From Trissonchulus latispiculum (lineage: Eukaryota; Nematoda; Enoplea; Enoplida; Ironidae), in contig JASAND010028434.1 of the NCBI GenBank assembly GCA_030248195.1, forward strand, positions 151,588-215,587: a stretch of DNA of 64,000 nt. Reading direction: 5' to 3'. Shown here one piece after another: positions 55,086 through 64,000 of the stretch. The translations under genes and the position numbers were made by a program. Below the pieces are notes generated by a model. The model was not told the origin of the DNA. It saw nothing but the letters and a program-made list of their open reading frames with translations, and ran no database searches. Position 1 is the first letter of the stretch, and each line of letters begins with the position of its first letter.

Positions 55086-57020
55086 GAACCAACATCCTGT
55101 ATCTCATTTTGTTTCTGACGCGGCGAGGACTAAACGAAGAAAGTGGCAACAAATAATTCGGTGAAACTATAGCAACTGCGTTGTCGTTGAGTAGCGATAA
55201 CTGAAATACCATGAAGTTCTGATCCTGCATTCTTTGTGGCGTTGTTTCATTTCTAAGGCAAGATGATTGGCCTTTTCTTAAGTGTGCTATTCGAACTTAA
55301 GGCGTCCTTTCAGTGATCACTGAAAAAGGACCCAAACTATGAAAATTTCAACCGGAAAGAGTCAGCAGTTAAACTGCTGCTTTCTACTTTGTATATCCCC
55401 AATCTAAACCTGCCACTACTTGTTCAAACCATAATCGGATTCAGTCGAGCTCAGTTTTAGGATAGTGTTGTTCTAAACAATATCTCATAATTCACTATGT
55501 GTCTACAACCAGCACTTCTTATCACTAGCCCTTTTAAAATACCCTTAAACGTGCTAAAAACTTTACAATCTCTTGCTTGACATTCAGTAACCCAAGGGAA
55601 CCTAATAACAAAACCTAAATAACATTTCGCCCGAGACGTTTACTTGAGCGCCATAGAGCAGATTTTATTTATCAACTACATAATAAATAATTCAATATAA
55701 GTATATACAGCACACGGTCTTTACACAGGAAGTCAGAAACTGAAAATCAATAAACTATGATCACATTAGTATCTCTTTGTATTAGTGGTTTGAGTGTTGG
55801 GCTTAGTTTCAGTTTCACTTTTTCACCACTTTAATTTAAACTGAGAACTAGTGGTGTTCACCGGACCAACTATTCGAGGCCGAGGGCCGCCCTGTATCTC
55901 AGTGGTTGGCCCACTCTCGACCTGGCCCGGCCGGTCTGCACAGGGCCGACGCACAAAACTACTGAGAACCAAACCAGAGCCAGCAGATCGCACAATATAA
56001 ACAGAAATCACTATGAATGCACAGTGATCAATATGCAAACATTTAGAATACTGTAAATATGCAATGTAATAACTATACATAATACTGTAAAGGGCAATAA
56101 CGTAAGTATGCTGTATGTATGTACAAACTGAGTTAACATGGAAGCAGTGTACGCTTAACAAACAACTACAGCTAAAACAGCACCAGGTAAATATGTAACT
56201 AAGACGAATACAAAAATGGAAACACCTAATTGGAGAACAAAAAATAGTTAGATAGCACAGTAGAGTACATTAGTTATAAATGACCAGATAACCGTTAAAA
56301 ACTAGTTAAAATGCAACCACTACAGTAGTCATGTAAAGTTTACCTAGTACCTACGTATATATGCTATTTAGCAAGATCGCACCCAGAGGGAGGGTTCAAC
56401 GCGTCCAGACCCACCTCTTTCAGATGGCTGGAAATGGGAAAAAACGAAATATTCTGCCAGTTTTAAAAAAACTCTTACGAGTTTTGAAAAAATTTTACAA
56501 TTATTAACCACTTCTGATGAGAAAACGCAAACATATTGCAACATTAAATGAGTTCAACCGTAAATTACTTTCGGACTTGACCTTGGACCTTCCCATTTCT
56601 AAAATCCAGGGTGTGGGCCTGGCAATTAGCTATTGTAGCGAAATCTAACTTTTCGTTGAAACAGCACCACAATACCATTGCTCGGCCTCGAAGATTAACC
56701 CAAGATGAGACACAAACTTTAGCAAGACCTGAACTACAAATTTGAAATATGCATTAACTAAAAATAACGTACCTGATTTAGCGAAATATAACTAATACAA
56801 ACAACAGAGTTAAAATAAAAGCTATTTAATTTAATAGTATTGCAGAAGTTTTGGAATTAAATGAAACAAGTAGCTAAGCAATAAATTTTTAGAAAATGAA
56901 AAAACTTATAAAAATGAAGCACCAAACGCATAGAATGAGTGGGGATAATCATGTAGGCTATATCCGATCCTGTTTTTACAATTTCTTATTTGCAGCCTGT
57001 TTTCGTAAAAGCAGTGTCCA
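55086..57020. other. Intergenic 3' of the tetraspanin gene, no gene recognised
   Basis: AT-rich sequence with one GC-rich patch (55860-55960, CCGGCCGG words after TAGTGGTGTTCACCGG). That patch may be a lone element end. Confidence 0.45.
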
Positions 57021-57026
57021 TTTATT
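57021..57026 (-). terminator. Candidate poly(A) signal AATAAA for the tetraspanin
   Basis: AATAAA on the minus strand about 125 bp after the stop codon at 57150. Other A-rich hexamers occur nearby, so use is not certain. Confidence 0.35.
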
Positions 57027-57149
57027 TGAACAGCGTCACTAGAATTCTAAGACAACAGAAAAACTATCTTTTCTCGCAGCATTTTCCCCCGACCTCCATC
57101 CCTGATATAAAATACAAACCAGATGCAGGAACAGGTTCAGGTTTTAAGT

Positions 57150-60100
57150 CTAAGAATAAATATATCTGGTCTGAGCTTGGCCCGGCGGGGGTCCGACACG
57201 AGGCGAAGGATGACGAAGGTACCATCGGGCCTTCTGATCCTCAATCTGTGAAATTAATGTCATGGCCAGAAACACACCCGTTAGCTGAAATAAGAAAAGA
57301 AATAATAAGAAACAGTTAAGAAAAACGACAAAGCAAAAATCCTAAGAGCAAAAACTAACAAGCGCACAATCTGTAAAAACGACAGCATAATAAAGAAACT
57401 CAACAAAAGAGGAACCAGAAAAGATGCTAAAAGTTACCGGAAGAACAGAAGCAGCCAAAATGATAGCAGAAATGATGATCATATTGTTCTTGGTCCAGTC
57501 AATCACTGCCTGAGTGCACCCAACCCCATAGATGGTGTCTATTAATTCGGATGCCTGAAATTAAAACACGGATTAAAACAGTAAATATGAAAACAACTTC
57601 GGCCCGAATTCATAAAGCGTTGGTGTCAATACAAATGGCATTGATACCAGTGGAGAAAACCAATTGGTTACTTAACCGAGCCGAGTTTACAAAGCTTTAG
57701 TATTCTAACCATGGTATAGTTAGAGTTGTTCGGGGGCCGGCCCCCAATCGGTCCAGCCCCCATCCCAAAACTGGGGGCCAGCCCGTGGCCCAGCCCCCAA
57801 TTTTGGGGGCCGGCCCCCACAACGGCCCCGGGGGCCGTCCACAACTACGGCCCCCGGAACATACATGGGCAAGGTCTCTCTTTACAGGGTGTACCAGAAA
57901 TAATTTTGCGCGGTCCCTCTTCGAATATATATACGTACAATGGGGGAGGGCGTACGGCTGCGACGTGGAGAGGGGAGGGCGATAGAATAGCAGCACATTT
58001 TCAAAGTATTACCGAGTTTGCAGCCCCGTCTACTCGTTTTCACTCATTTCACAGATTGTAATTTGCTTGCGAACCTCTTGAAGTTTTCCGCATTTTTGTA
58101 CAGACTAAATTAGGATAATATTCGTTAATTATGACTTGTTTTTCTGAGTAATTTATGCTAAATTCCGCAAGTCTAACATTATAAACAGCGTTCGCTTCGC
58201 TCGCGCTGCGCGGTCCCCCTGATTTTGCTTGCGCACTGCGCGGTCCCCTCAGCAATCAGGGTGTACCTGGTACACCCTCAGTACACCCCTTGCGCATGTA
58301 TGCCCCGGAACGGCCCCCGGCCCCCAAACCATCCTACGCTTGACATTTCTGTATTAACGATTTGCATTTCTCCACCTAAAACATGCTCAATGCATAGTTG
58401 GCTGCTATTTCCCCCAGTACGAATACATTGTGTATCCGCACGCCTTTTCTTGCGGTTTGCTCCTATTCATAATAACGATGTTTATATACACCAAGTTTTT
58501 CTAAATGTTTCTGCAACCTTTCTCTATAAGTATGGTCTTGAATGGCTGAAGTCTACACAGCCTACTAAGCTTGCTGTCGTGCCGTCCTCTCTTAAATAGC
58601 TGAGTCGAGTAAAGGACGATCACATAGGAGACAAATATGGTGTAGTTGCGAAAGCTGCTTCATCTTAGTCAGCCTTTTGCCAGCTGCAGGTTAACGACTT
58701 GGTTCCGTTTTGTGATAGCACTGAATTTTTGTTTAACCTGTCTGCAACGGCAGGATTATTAACCGATTTGCTTGTTTGCACTGCTTCATTTTTGTTTGTA
58801 ATTTGACGTTTTATAGGATAGGAACTAAAAACAATGTCTGTAATGGTTCTTCAAGTTCATAGTGCCGGGGGGCCGGTTGGGGGCAGAGCCCTCGGGGCTG
58901 GCCCCCCAAAGTAGTGGCTCAGCCCCCGGCCCAGCCCTCAAAATTCGGGGGGCCGGGGTCCGGCCCAGCCCCCTTTTTAACGAATCAAGGACAACTCTAG
59001 GTATAGTACTATACACATATAAGCAAAATGAAATATGAAATATGAAAATCTCCTTTCTAAAGTGGTATCTTACAGACCAGCGGTAGGGGTACCAAAGCTT
59101 TATGAATTCGACCCTTCGTTTCCCAATTGAAGTAACAATTAATTACATTTACAACAGGTCTGAACACAATAGTCCAAAGTTCAATGGTTTGCTGCGTTAA
59201 ATTCAATAACTGCTTACGACGGTATTCTAACCATGGGCTTATTCTACAGGGTGGCGGGGGCATAAACACCCTTCCCCCCAAAAAGTGGGTTCCCCTTTTG
59301 GTATCAGATCTTGTTCTAAAAATTTTTTGAGAACACCAAACTTTCAAAAATTTCCGGCTTCAGCGGAGACAGTTTCTTAAAGCCCACCTATTATAGATTA
59401 AGTCTAAGTTATACGAAAGGTAATAATATACAATAACTGAAAAGTTAGTAACTGCCAAACTTTTCATACGGCGAAGTGTTGTCAAAAATTTGGTTTAAAA
59501 TTAACAAAATTTCGTCAATTGTTGGGATTTGGGAATATCACGATGCTGCAACACTTCACAAAGAAAAGACACTTCGTCAAATTGGAACTTTAACACAGCC
59601 GAAACAGTAACAGCAGGCCAAAGAAAGAGTACAACACTATACCGTCTTTCGCAGAGCATCGGCACCGCATTCGCGATTATCCGCTACACCGTCTGGAAAC
59701 TAAAACAAAAACCGTACAACTGTAGGTTTTGAAATGAAGACTGTCACATTTAAAAAAGACAACTGAAATTACGTCCAACGGGGAGGCATGGAACCGCCAT
59801 GTTTTTATCTTAAGTCATGTCGGAGCTGAATACCTTCTGTCCTTAAATTATGCTACCGAGCGGGTGGACCTCCGCTAATGCCCTATTTCAAACTGGCATG
59901 CCATGCCGTGCTGTGCGTGGAAGTGACATGTTCCGCTGGCAGTTAACAAAGAAGAAGACGACGAAATGTGACCGTGTAGCCGAATGGTTAAGGCTCCGGA
60001 CTTCGGATCGAAAGGTCCGAGGTTCGATTCCCAGCTTAGCCATAAGCCACGCCACGCAGCCTTAGCCACGTTACATTGTTTCCTTGAGCAAGAAACTTAG

Positions 60101-62898
60101 GTCACTGCTCCGCCGGTCGGATGAGGGGTTAAATTGGTGGGCCCATGTGCTGCCTTTGTGGGGGTAGTGCACGCTAAAGAACCCTGAACACTTTGCATGC
60201 CCAAGCAATTTTGGACAGCTTTCATGGGACGCCCACGCTTTAACACACTACAGATGCTTAAAGACGAACACTACCCCTTATGCTACACTAGTATCTATTA
60301 AACATTAACGATGCGCACATAGGACGCCCCTAAACGTTAATAGTGTTTAAACAGGACGCCCTTTATTTCAGAAACAATGTTTTAACATAGGACCCATGGC
60401 CCATATGTGGGCCATTAGCGTCCAGCGACAGGATGCCCATGGCCCATATATGGGCCATGGGCATGGTGCATTCATAGTCACGAACGCAGAGAGACGCGCG
60501 TCGACGCCTCAGATTGTAACATGCCGTTTAAACTGTTTAAAAATAATTGTAGCGTATTCATGCTCAGGAACGCATGCAGACGCTTACGTACGCGAGTCGA
60601 CGCGCGTCTGCTTGCGTCTGGAACTATGAATGCACCTTAAATCCACATATCGTCAAGAGTAGGGCGCGGAGTTCTTACTGGCTTATTGCTTATCAGAATG
60701 CCAGGGTAGGATCCTCCGCTGCTCCACTGCTCTGCGCGGAGTTCCCGGTGGAAGGTCGACCCCCTTGCGATATGCCAGCACCTCTGCAATGTGGTCCACC
60801 TACCTCCTGCAAGGGAGTGTTGGGTGCAAACGAGTCATGTACTCAAAATGGATCACACAACTTTCCGGGTTTGTCTCTGATCCCACCCCATCTCAGCTTG
60901 GGGCTTGGAGTGTCGAAAGATGCTGTGCTCCTCTACCTTGCGTATGAGCAGTTAATGGATGTCTTACTACTTGAGCCGAAAGGCCAAGAAGGTGTCTGCT
61001 CCAGCTTCCCATTGTGGGACAGCATTCAGGCGACGAAGCCAGAGCCATACTAGCTATGACTGATGGGGAGAGACAAAGGTTAATGCCCTCATATAGCCTC
61101 TTGGCTGAGTAGCCCGGCAATAACAACAACAACAACAACAACAACGGCAACAAGACGAAATTACATTCAATCAAAAAACTATTAAAGTAGAGACATTTGG
61201 AATCTCTAGAAGTTAAACTGGTTCGGTGCGGGCAAGTGTTTTCCGAAGAACTAGCATAAAAAGGCTGTTTAAGTTTAAACTAAATATTTTTAATGTTTAA
61301 AGCATAAGCATTAAGAATAAAAATACTGGGGTTTTTTTAGGCAAAAATAAGTGGGGGGGAGGTCCAAAAGTGGGGGGAATAAAATGGGCTAAAAATGCCA
61401 AAAATACCGTATAAAAAGCCTGTTTTCTACATATACTGCTATAACTAAGCTTAAAGGTGCTCAAAAATTAAGTTTTGGCACCAAAATAGACGATTTTTTA
61501 CCAAAAATTTCCGGCGAAGCCGGAAAAATTTTGAAAATTTTGACCAAAAATCCTAAAAATTTGGCATTTTCTGGGCACCTTAGGGTGAGTGGGGGGGAAG
61601 CCCAAAAAAGTGGGGAGGGGAACGAGTGAGGGGGGGACCCAAAAAGTGGAGGGGCGCCCCCCCCCAGTAAAAAAACCCCAGAAATATATGATGAAAAATT
61701 AGCTCGTGCTCAAGAAAGATAAAATTATTTATTTGAGGGGGCCTCCCAAGCACGGTAAAAGCATAAACCGGGAGAAGAAACTATACAACTAATCAAAAAT
61801 TTCAAAAATTCGAAAAGGAGAACTGACACGCGCCGACCAGCGGCAACAGGAATATGGCACTGAGCATCGTTCAGGCGAGAGATTACTGTCATCACATCTA
61901 TAGTAGACATTCTTGTTCCAGTCTTCGTAGCTCTTATCTGAGATTCCGCAGCAACCGAACTAAAACAAAGAGATGATAACATTACAAGCAAACACACAAT
62001 CAAACTGAAACAAGATAATACCAAGCAAATACGGGTTTACTGGAGACTAGATGGACTTAGCGAAATCCGCAAATCGGACAAGTTTCGGCTAGTTTTGAAA
62101 TTTCGATGGATTTTGACTTCGTTTTGAAAACTTTTCGTCGAAACGAAGTCACGTTGTTTTCGAACCCAGATGTTCCTCGATGATTTGAACAAATCTACAG
62201 CATATAAACCTGGGCTTATTCTACTGCCCCCCCATAAACACCTTCCCCCCAAAATCGTCCCCCCCCTAAAAATCGCCCCCCCCAAAAAGTGGGTGCCCCT
62301 TTTGGTACCAACTTTTGCCCTGAAAAAATCGCTCAGAAGGCCAAATTTTCAAAAATTTTCCGGCTTCGCCGGAGATTTTTAGTCGATTTTTGCCTATTTA
62401 AGCTCTAAATCCGCTTATTTTTGACGATTGCTATAAAAATAGCGCAATTTTTAGCATGTTTTTAGAAAAATTTTGAAAAAATTTCGCCCCCCCCAAAAAA
62501 TGACTAGCCCCCCCCCAAGAAAAATCCCTAGAATAAGCCCAGTAAACAATGGTGAATATTTGCCTGAACTTGTAGCAAAAGCTAAATTATATAATATTAC
62601 CCCAATTTTCCGGTTTCATTCAGGCTTAAAAAAGATCAAACACAATATTATATACTGTTCACATGAACAGCCCCCTAAAAACCCGACATCTTACGCTATG
62701 CTTCTTTCAGAAATTCTTATATACCTCTTGCTGAATAAAATCCATGATATCCTTGTTATCAGGATCATCAAAGTACATCTCAATCATGTTGTCAGAAATG
62801 TCATCCTTCACAACTCGCAACAACTTCGGACCCAGAGCAAAGCCAACAATGCCAGCGACCAGTAGGACTAGGAAAAACACCAGCAGACAGATCCAAAA
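57150..62898 (-). CDS. TspanC8-type tetraspanin, Tspan33-like (3' five exons; 5' end outside window)
   Basis: Exons in transcript order: 62898-62725, 61959-61830, 59692-59643, 57554-57438 and 57284-57150. All are GT-AG and in phase, giving 201 residues plus stop. The first encodes transmembrane segment 3 and the start of the large extracellular loop. The loop holds [31 protein letters not shown] and GVGC: eight cysteines in the CCG..C..C..CC..C..GC order of the TspanC8 group (TSPAN5, 10, 14, 15, 17, 33), which control ADAM10 maturation and trafficking. Transmembrane segment 4 ([15 protein letters not shown] then [11 protein letters not shown]) and a Pro-rich cytoplasmic tail follow. The context GCTQAVIDW resembles TSPAN33. 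The CGY seen in relatives is CGA here. Exons for transmembrane segments 1-2 are not in the remaining 1.1 kb and must lie beyond 64000. Confidence 0.88.
57721..58999. mobile_element. hAT-like element with GGGGGCCGGCCCCC words, TSD GGTATAGT
   Basis: A perfect 8 bp duplication GGTATAGT flanks it (57713-57720 and 59000-59007). The ends are TAGAGTTGTTC and, inverted, TAGAGTTGTCC, typical of hAT. The first and last roughly 130 bp are CAGCCCCC/GGGGGCC word arrays. The interior of about 1 kb has no transposase. It sits in the tetraspanin intron between the 50 bp exon and the exon for transmembrane segment 4. Confidence 0.88.
59221..59370. repeat. Half-element of the CTGGGCTTATTCTA family
   Basis: It begins ATGGGCTTATTCTACAGGG, then C-runs with AAAAAGTGGGTTCCCCTTTTG and CCGGCTTCAGCGG, as in the left half of the complete element at 62210-62542. 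No right end was found. Confidence 0.6.
59643..59692 (-). CDS. Predicted 50 bp tetraspanin exon
   Basis: The acceptor TTTTAGTTTCCAG and donor GTATAG bound 50 nt that join phase 1 to phase 0 between the neighbouring exons. It encodes the seventh loop cysteine (NRECGADAL). Spacing from SCC is 12 residues and to the last GC is 20, as in TSPAN5 (TSPAN33 has 11 and 20). It is inferred from spacing rather than strong sequence similarity, so it is the least certain exon. Confidence 0.65.
59970..61150 (+). mobile_element. Long tRNA-derived SINE, copy 2, with internal insertion
   Basis: The tRNA-like head (59970-60042) has a TAGCCGAATGG A box, GGTTCGATTCC B box and CTTCGGA loop (anticodon TCG, tRNA-Arg-like). 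The body matches the copy at 20052-20690, including CGTCAAGAGTAGGGCGCGG, and ends in (AAC)n at about 61122-61145. About 460 bp of unrelated sequence (about 60186-60645) interrupts the body. It lies in a tetraspanin intron, antisense to the gene. Confidence 0.85.
60465..60636. mobile_element. Small foldback unit inside the SINE, ends GGTGCATTCATAGT
   Basis: GGTGCATTCATAGT and its inverse ACTATGAATGCACC bound 172 bp with CGACGCGCGTC-type inverted words. It is directly preceded by the palindrome CCCATGGCCCATATATGGGC (60437-60456). The flanks CAT and TTA do not match. Confidence 0.65.
61326..61681. mobile_element. Homopolymer-rich MITE, ends [22 protein letters not shown]
   Basis: AAATA flanks both sides (61321-61325 and 61682-61686). 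The inverted ends are CTGGGGTTTTTTTA. The interior has G-runs next to the ends and a central TTTCCGGCGAAGCCGGAAA hairpin. It is in a tetraspanin intron. Confidence 0.8.
62210..62542. mobile_element. Homopolymer-rich MITE, ends CTGGGCTTATTCTA, TSD TAAAC
   Basis: TAAAC flanks both sides (62205-62209 and 62543-62547). The inverted ends CTGGGCTTATTCTA are perfect. Runs of C and the words AAAAAGTGGG/CCCCTTTTGG lead to the shared central hairpin CCGGCTTCGCCGG. Confidence 0.85.
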
Positions 62899-63184
62899 CT
62901 AGAAAAATAATTGAGAAAAATTCTAAAACAGTTTCAATAAAAATAGGTCTCACGTTTCAGCTTAGCCCTTAATCCCACTAAGCATTAAATCAAGGACTAA
63001 GGACTTCTTTGCTCTTCAAACCAGATTATAATTCCGGCTATACAATATGTGAGTTTTTCAAACAGTAAAGATTGCTGGAGGGCGTGTGTTGGGTCAGAAA
63101 AATTCAGTTTCGTTTTCCATTTCGTGCTAATCGTCTGGGGAGTTTACTGGAGAGACGAGGGGGGGCAACAGACCCCTCGTATCT

Positions 63185-63592
63185 CTGGCTTATTTTTACT
63201 GGGGGGGGGTGGGGAGGCCCCCACTCGGCTACCTCCCCCCCCATTCGAGGTTCCCCCCCATAAAAGCCCCCCCCCATAAATTTTTACCTCCCCCCCCATA
63301 AGCCAAAAAATTGCCAGATTTCACCATTTTTACCCTAAATTTTCAAAAATTTTTCCGGCTTCGCCGGAATTTTAACGAAATTTTAGCTATTTTAGCGTAA
63401 AAAACACCTAAAATTAGTCATTTTTTAGCGATTTTTGGCAATTTTTACACAAAAAAACGTAAAAATTTGCAAATTTTTTCCAAAAATATGCCCCCCCACT
63501 TTTGGTGAGCCCCTCCCATCGATGGGGGGGGCAACTTTGAGCCCCCCCCCATATCGCCCCCCCCCCAAAATTTTGGCCTAAAAATAAGCCAG
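63185..63592. mobile_element. Homopolymer-rich MITE, ends CTGGCTTATTTTTA, TSD TATCT
   Basis: TATCT flanks both sides (63180-63184 and 63593-63597). The inverted ends CTGGCTTATTTTTA are perfect. G- and C-runs of 7-10 nt and the central CCGGCTTCGCCGG hairpin place it with the elements at 61326 and 62210. Confidence 0.85.
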
Positions 63593-63597
63593 TATCT

Positions 63598-64000
63598 AAG
63601 CACATAATCAAGAGTATAGCCATGGGGGGAAAACCCACATTTTCGGATTTTGGCTGGAACTTTTTTATTATAAGGGTTATCTGAGAACTTTATATACCAT
63701 CGTACTTGGCGTACTTAGAACTTTCTTTTAAGCCTATTTGCACTTCTCTAAGTTGTACCGTTAGAGCGGTATAATGCAAAAAGTAGCGGGGGAAAAACCC
63801 AAATGGGGGGAAATAAACCCACCCCTCACAGGTCTTAAAAATTGTTCTATCGCAATTCTGACACTTCCAGTGTAAAATTCTACCCTTTTTTAGTTAGTAT
63901 GAACCAAAAAACCCGATCGAAGTAGCTTTTTTGAGATGTCATGTGATGTTGAAAATGCTGCATCAACTGGCCAGGTTTCATAAAGTTTAACACATAAACA
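63598..64000. other. Right edge, no exon recognised
   Basis: Presumably tetraspanin intron, since the exons for transmembrane segments 1-2 must lie further right. I see no splice-bounded hydrophobic frame here. Confidence 0.45.

Noticed and set aside
58075..58104. Alternative 30 bp tetraspanin microexon encoding QKCGKLQE
   Set aside because: It lies inside a hAT-like element with a perfect target duplication, and the spacings fit the family less well than the exon at 59643-59692.
58400..58470. CGY-containing frame on the minus strand as the missing tetraspanin exon
   Set aside because: No in-phase splice donor, and it is also inside the transposon.

Overview
The window comes from an intron-rich, AT-rich invertebrate animal genome. 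The evidence is three interrupted protein genes with GT-AG introns, of kinds known from metazoans: a SPARC matricellular glycoprotein, an eight-cysteine (TspanC8-type) tetraspanin and an SDR16C/RDH10-like short-chain dehydrogenase. tRNA-derived SINEs and very dense DNA-transposon derivatives fit the same picture. The species cannot be named from the sequence. There is no bacterial gene organisation, and most open frames in the window are chance or transposon-derived.

Layout. 0-2.2 kb: intergenic repeats, with a 0.9 kb palindrome carrying tRNA-like sequence and a tRNA-Cys-like relic. 2.2-13.0 kb, minus strand: a complete seven-exon SDR gene (273 aa). Its intron 2 (about 6.9 kb) holds a 5.3 kb inverted-repeat element with two smaller foldback elements nested inside. 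13.1-14.0 kb: a MITE just upstream of the SDR start codon. 14-16 kb: no gene seen. 16.1-27.6 kb: a C-rich block of decayed LTR-retrotransposon sequence (proline-rich gag-like segments, a retropepsin-like frame, an apparent 3' LTR, no reverse transcriptase or integrase seen), interrupted by a SINE. 28-34.7 kb: foldback and hAT-like elements. 34.7-39.4 kb, minus strand: a seven-exon SPARC gene whose in-frame stop lies inside a transposon end. 40.8-55.1 kb: a transposon graveyard with hAT-like elements, a foldback element, a tandem-repeat array with units of about 145 bp, and AT microsatellites. 57.1-62.9 kb, minus strand: the 3' five exons of the tetraspanin, with transposons and a SINE in its introns; its 5' exons must lie beyond the right edge.

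The three genes are not an operon or a pathway. SPARC is secreted, the tetraspanin is a membrane protein expected to partner ADAM10-like proteases, and the SDR is probably membrane-associated and acts on retinoids, steroids or lipids.

The most unusual theme is the non-autonomous DNA elements. Many have short terminal inverted repeats and recognisable target-site duplications (8 bp hAT-like, 3 bp TTA/TAA Harbinger-like, TA, or 5 bp). Just inside the ends they carry arrays of a short word specific to each element, for example CCGGTTC, CCGGGTCA, GCCCG, GCGGGA, GATTAAA, TGTGCTTT, TTGCC/GGCAA or GAGGCACA. At least one such element touches a gene by supplying the SPARC stop codon.
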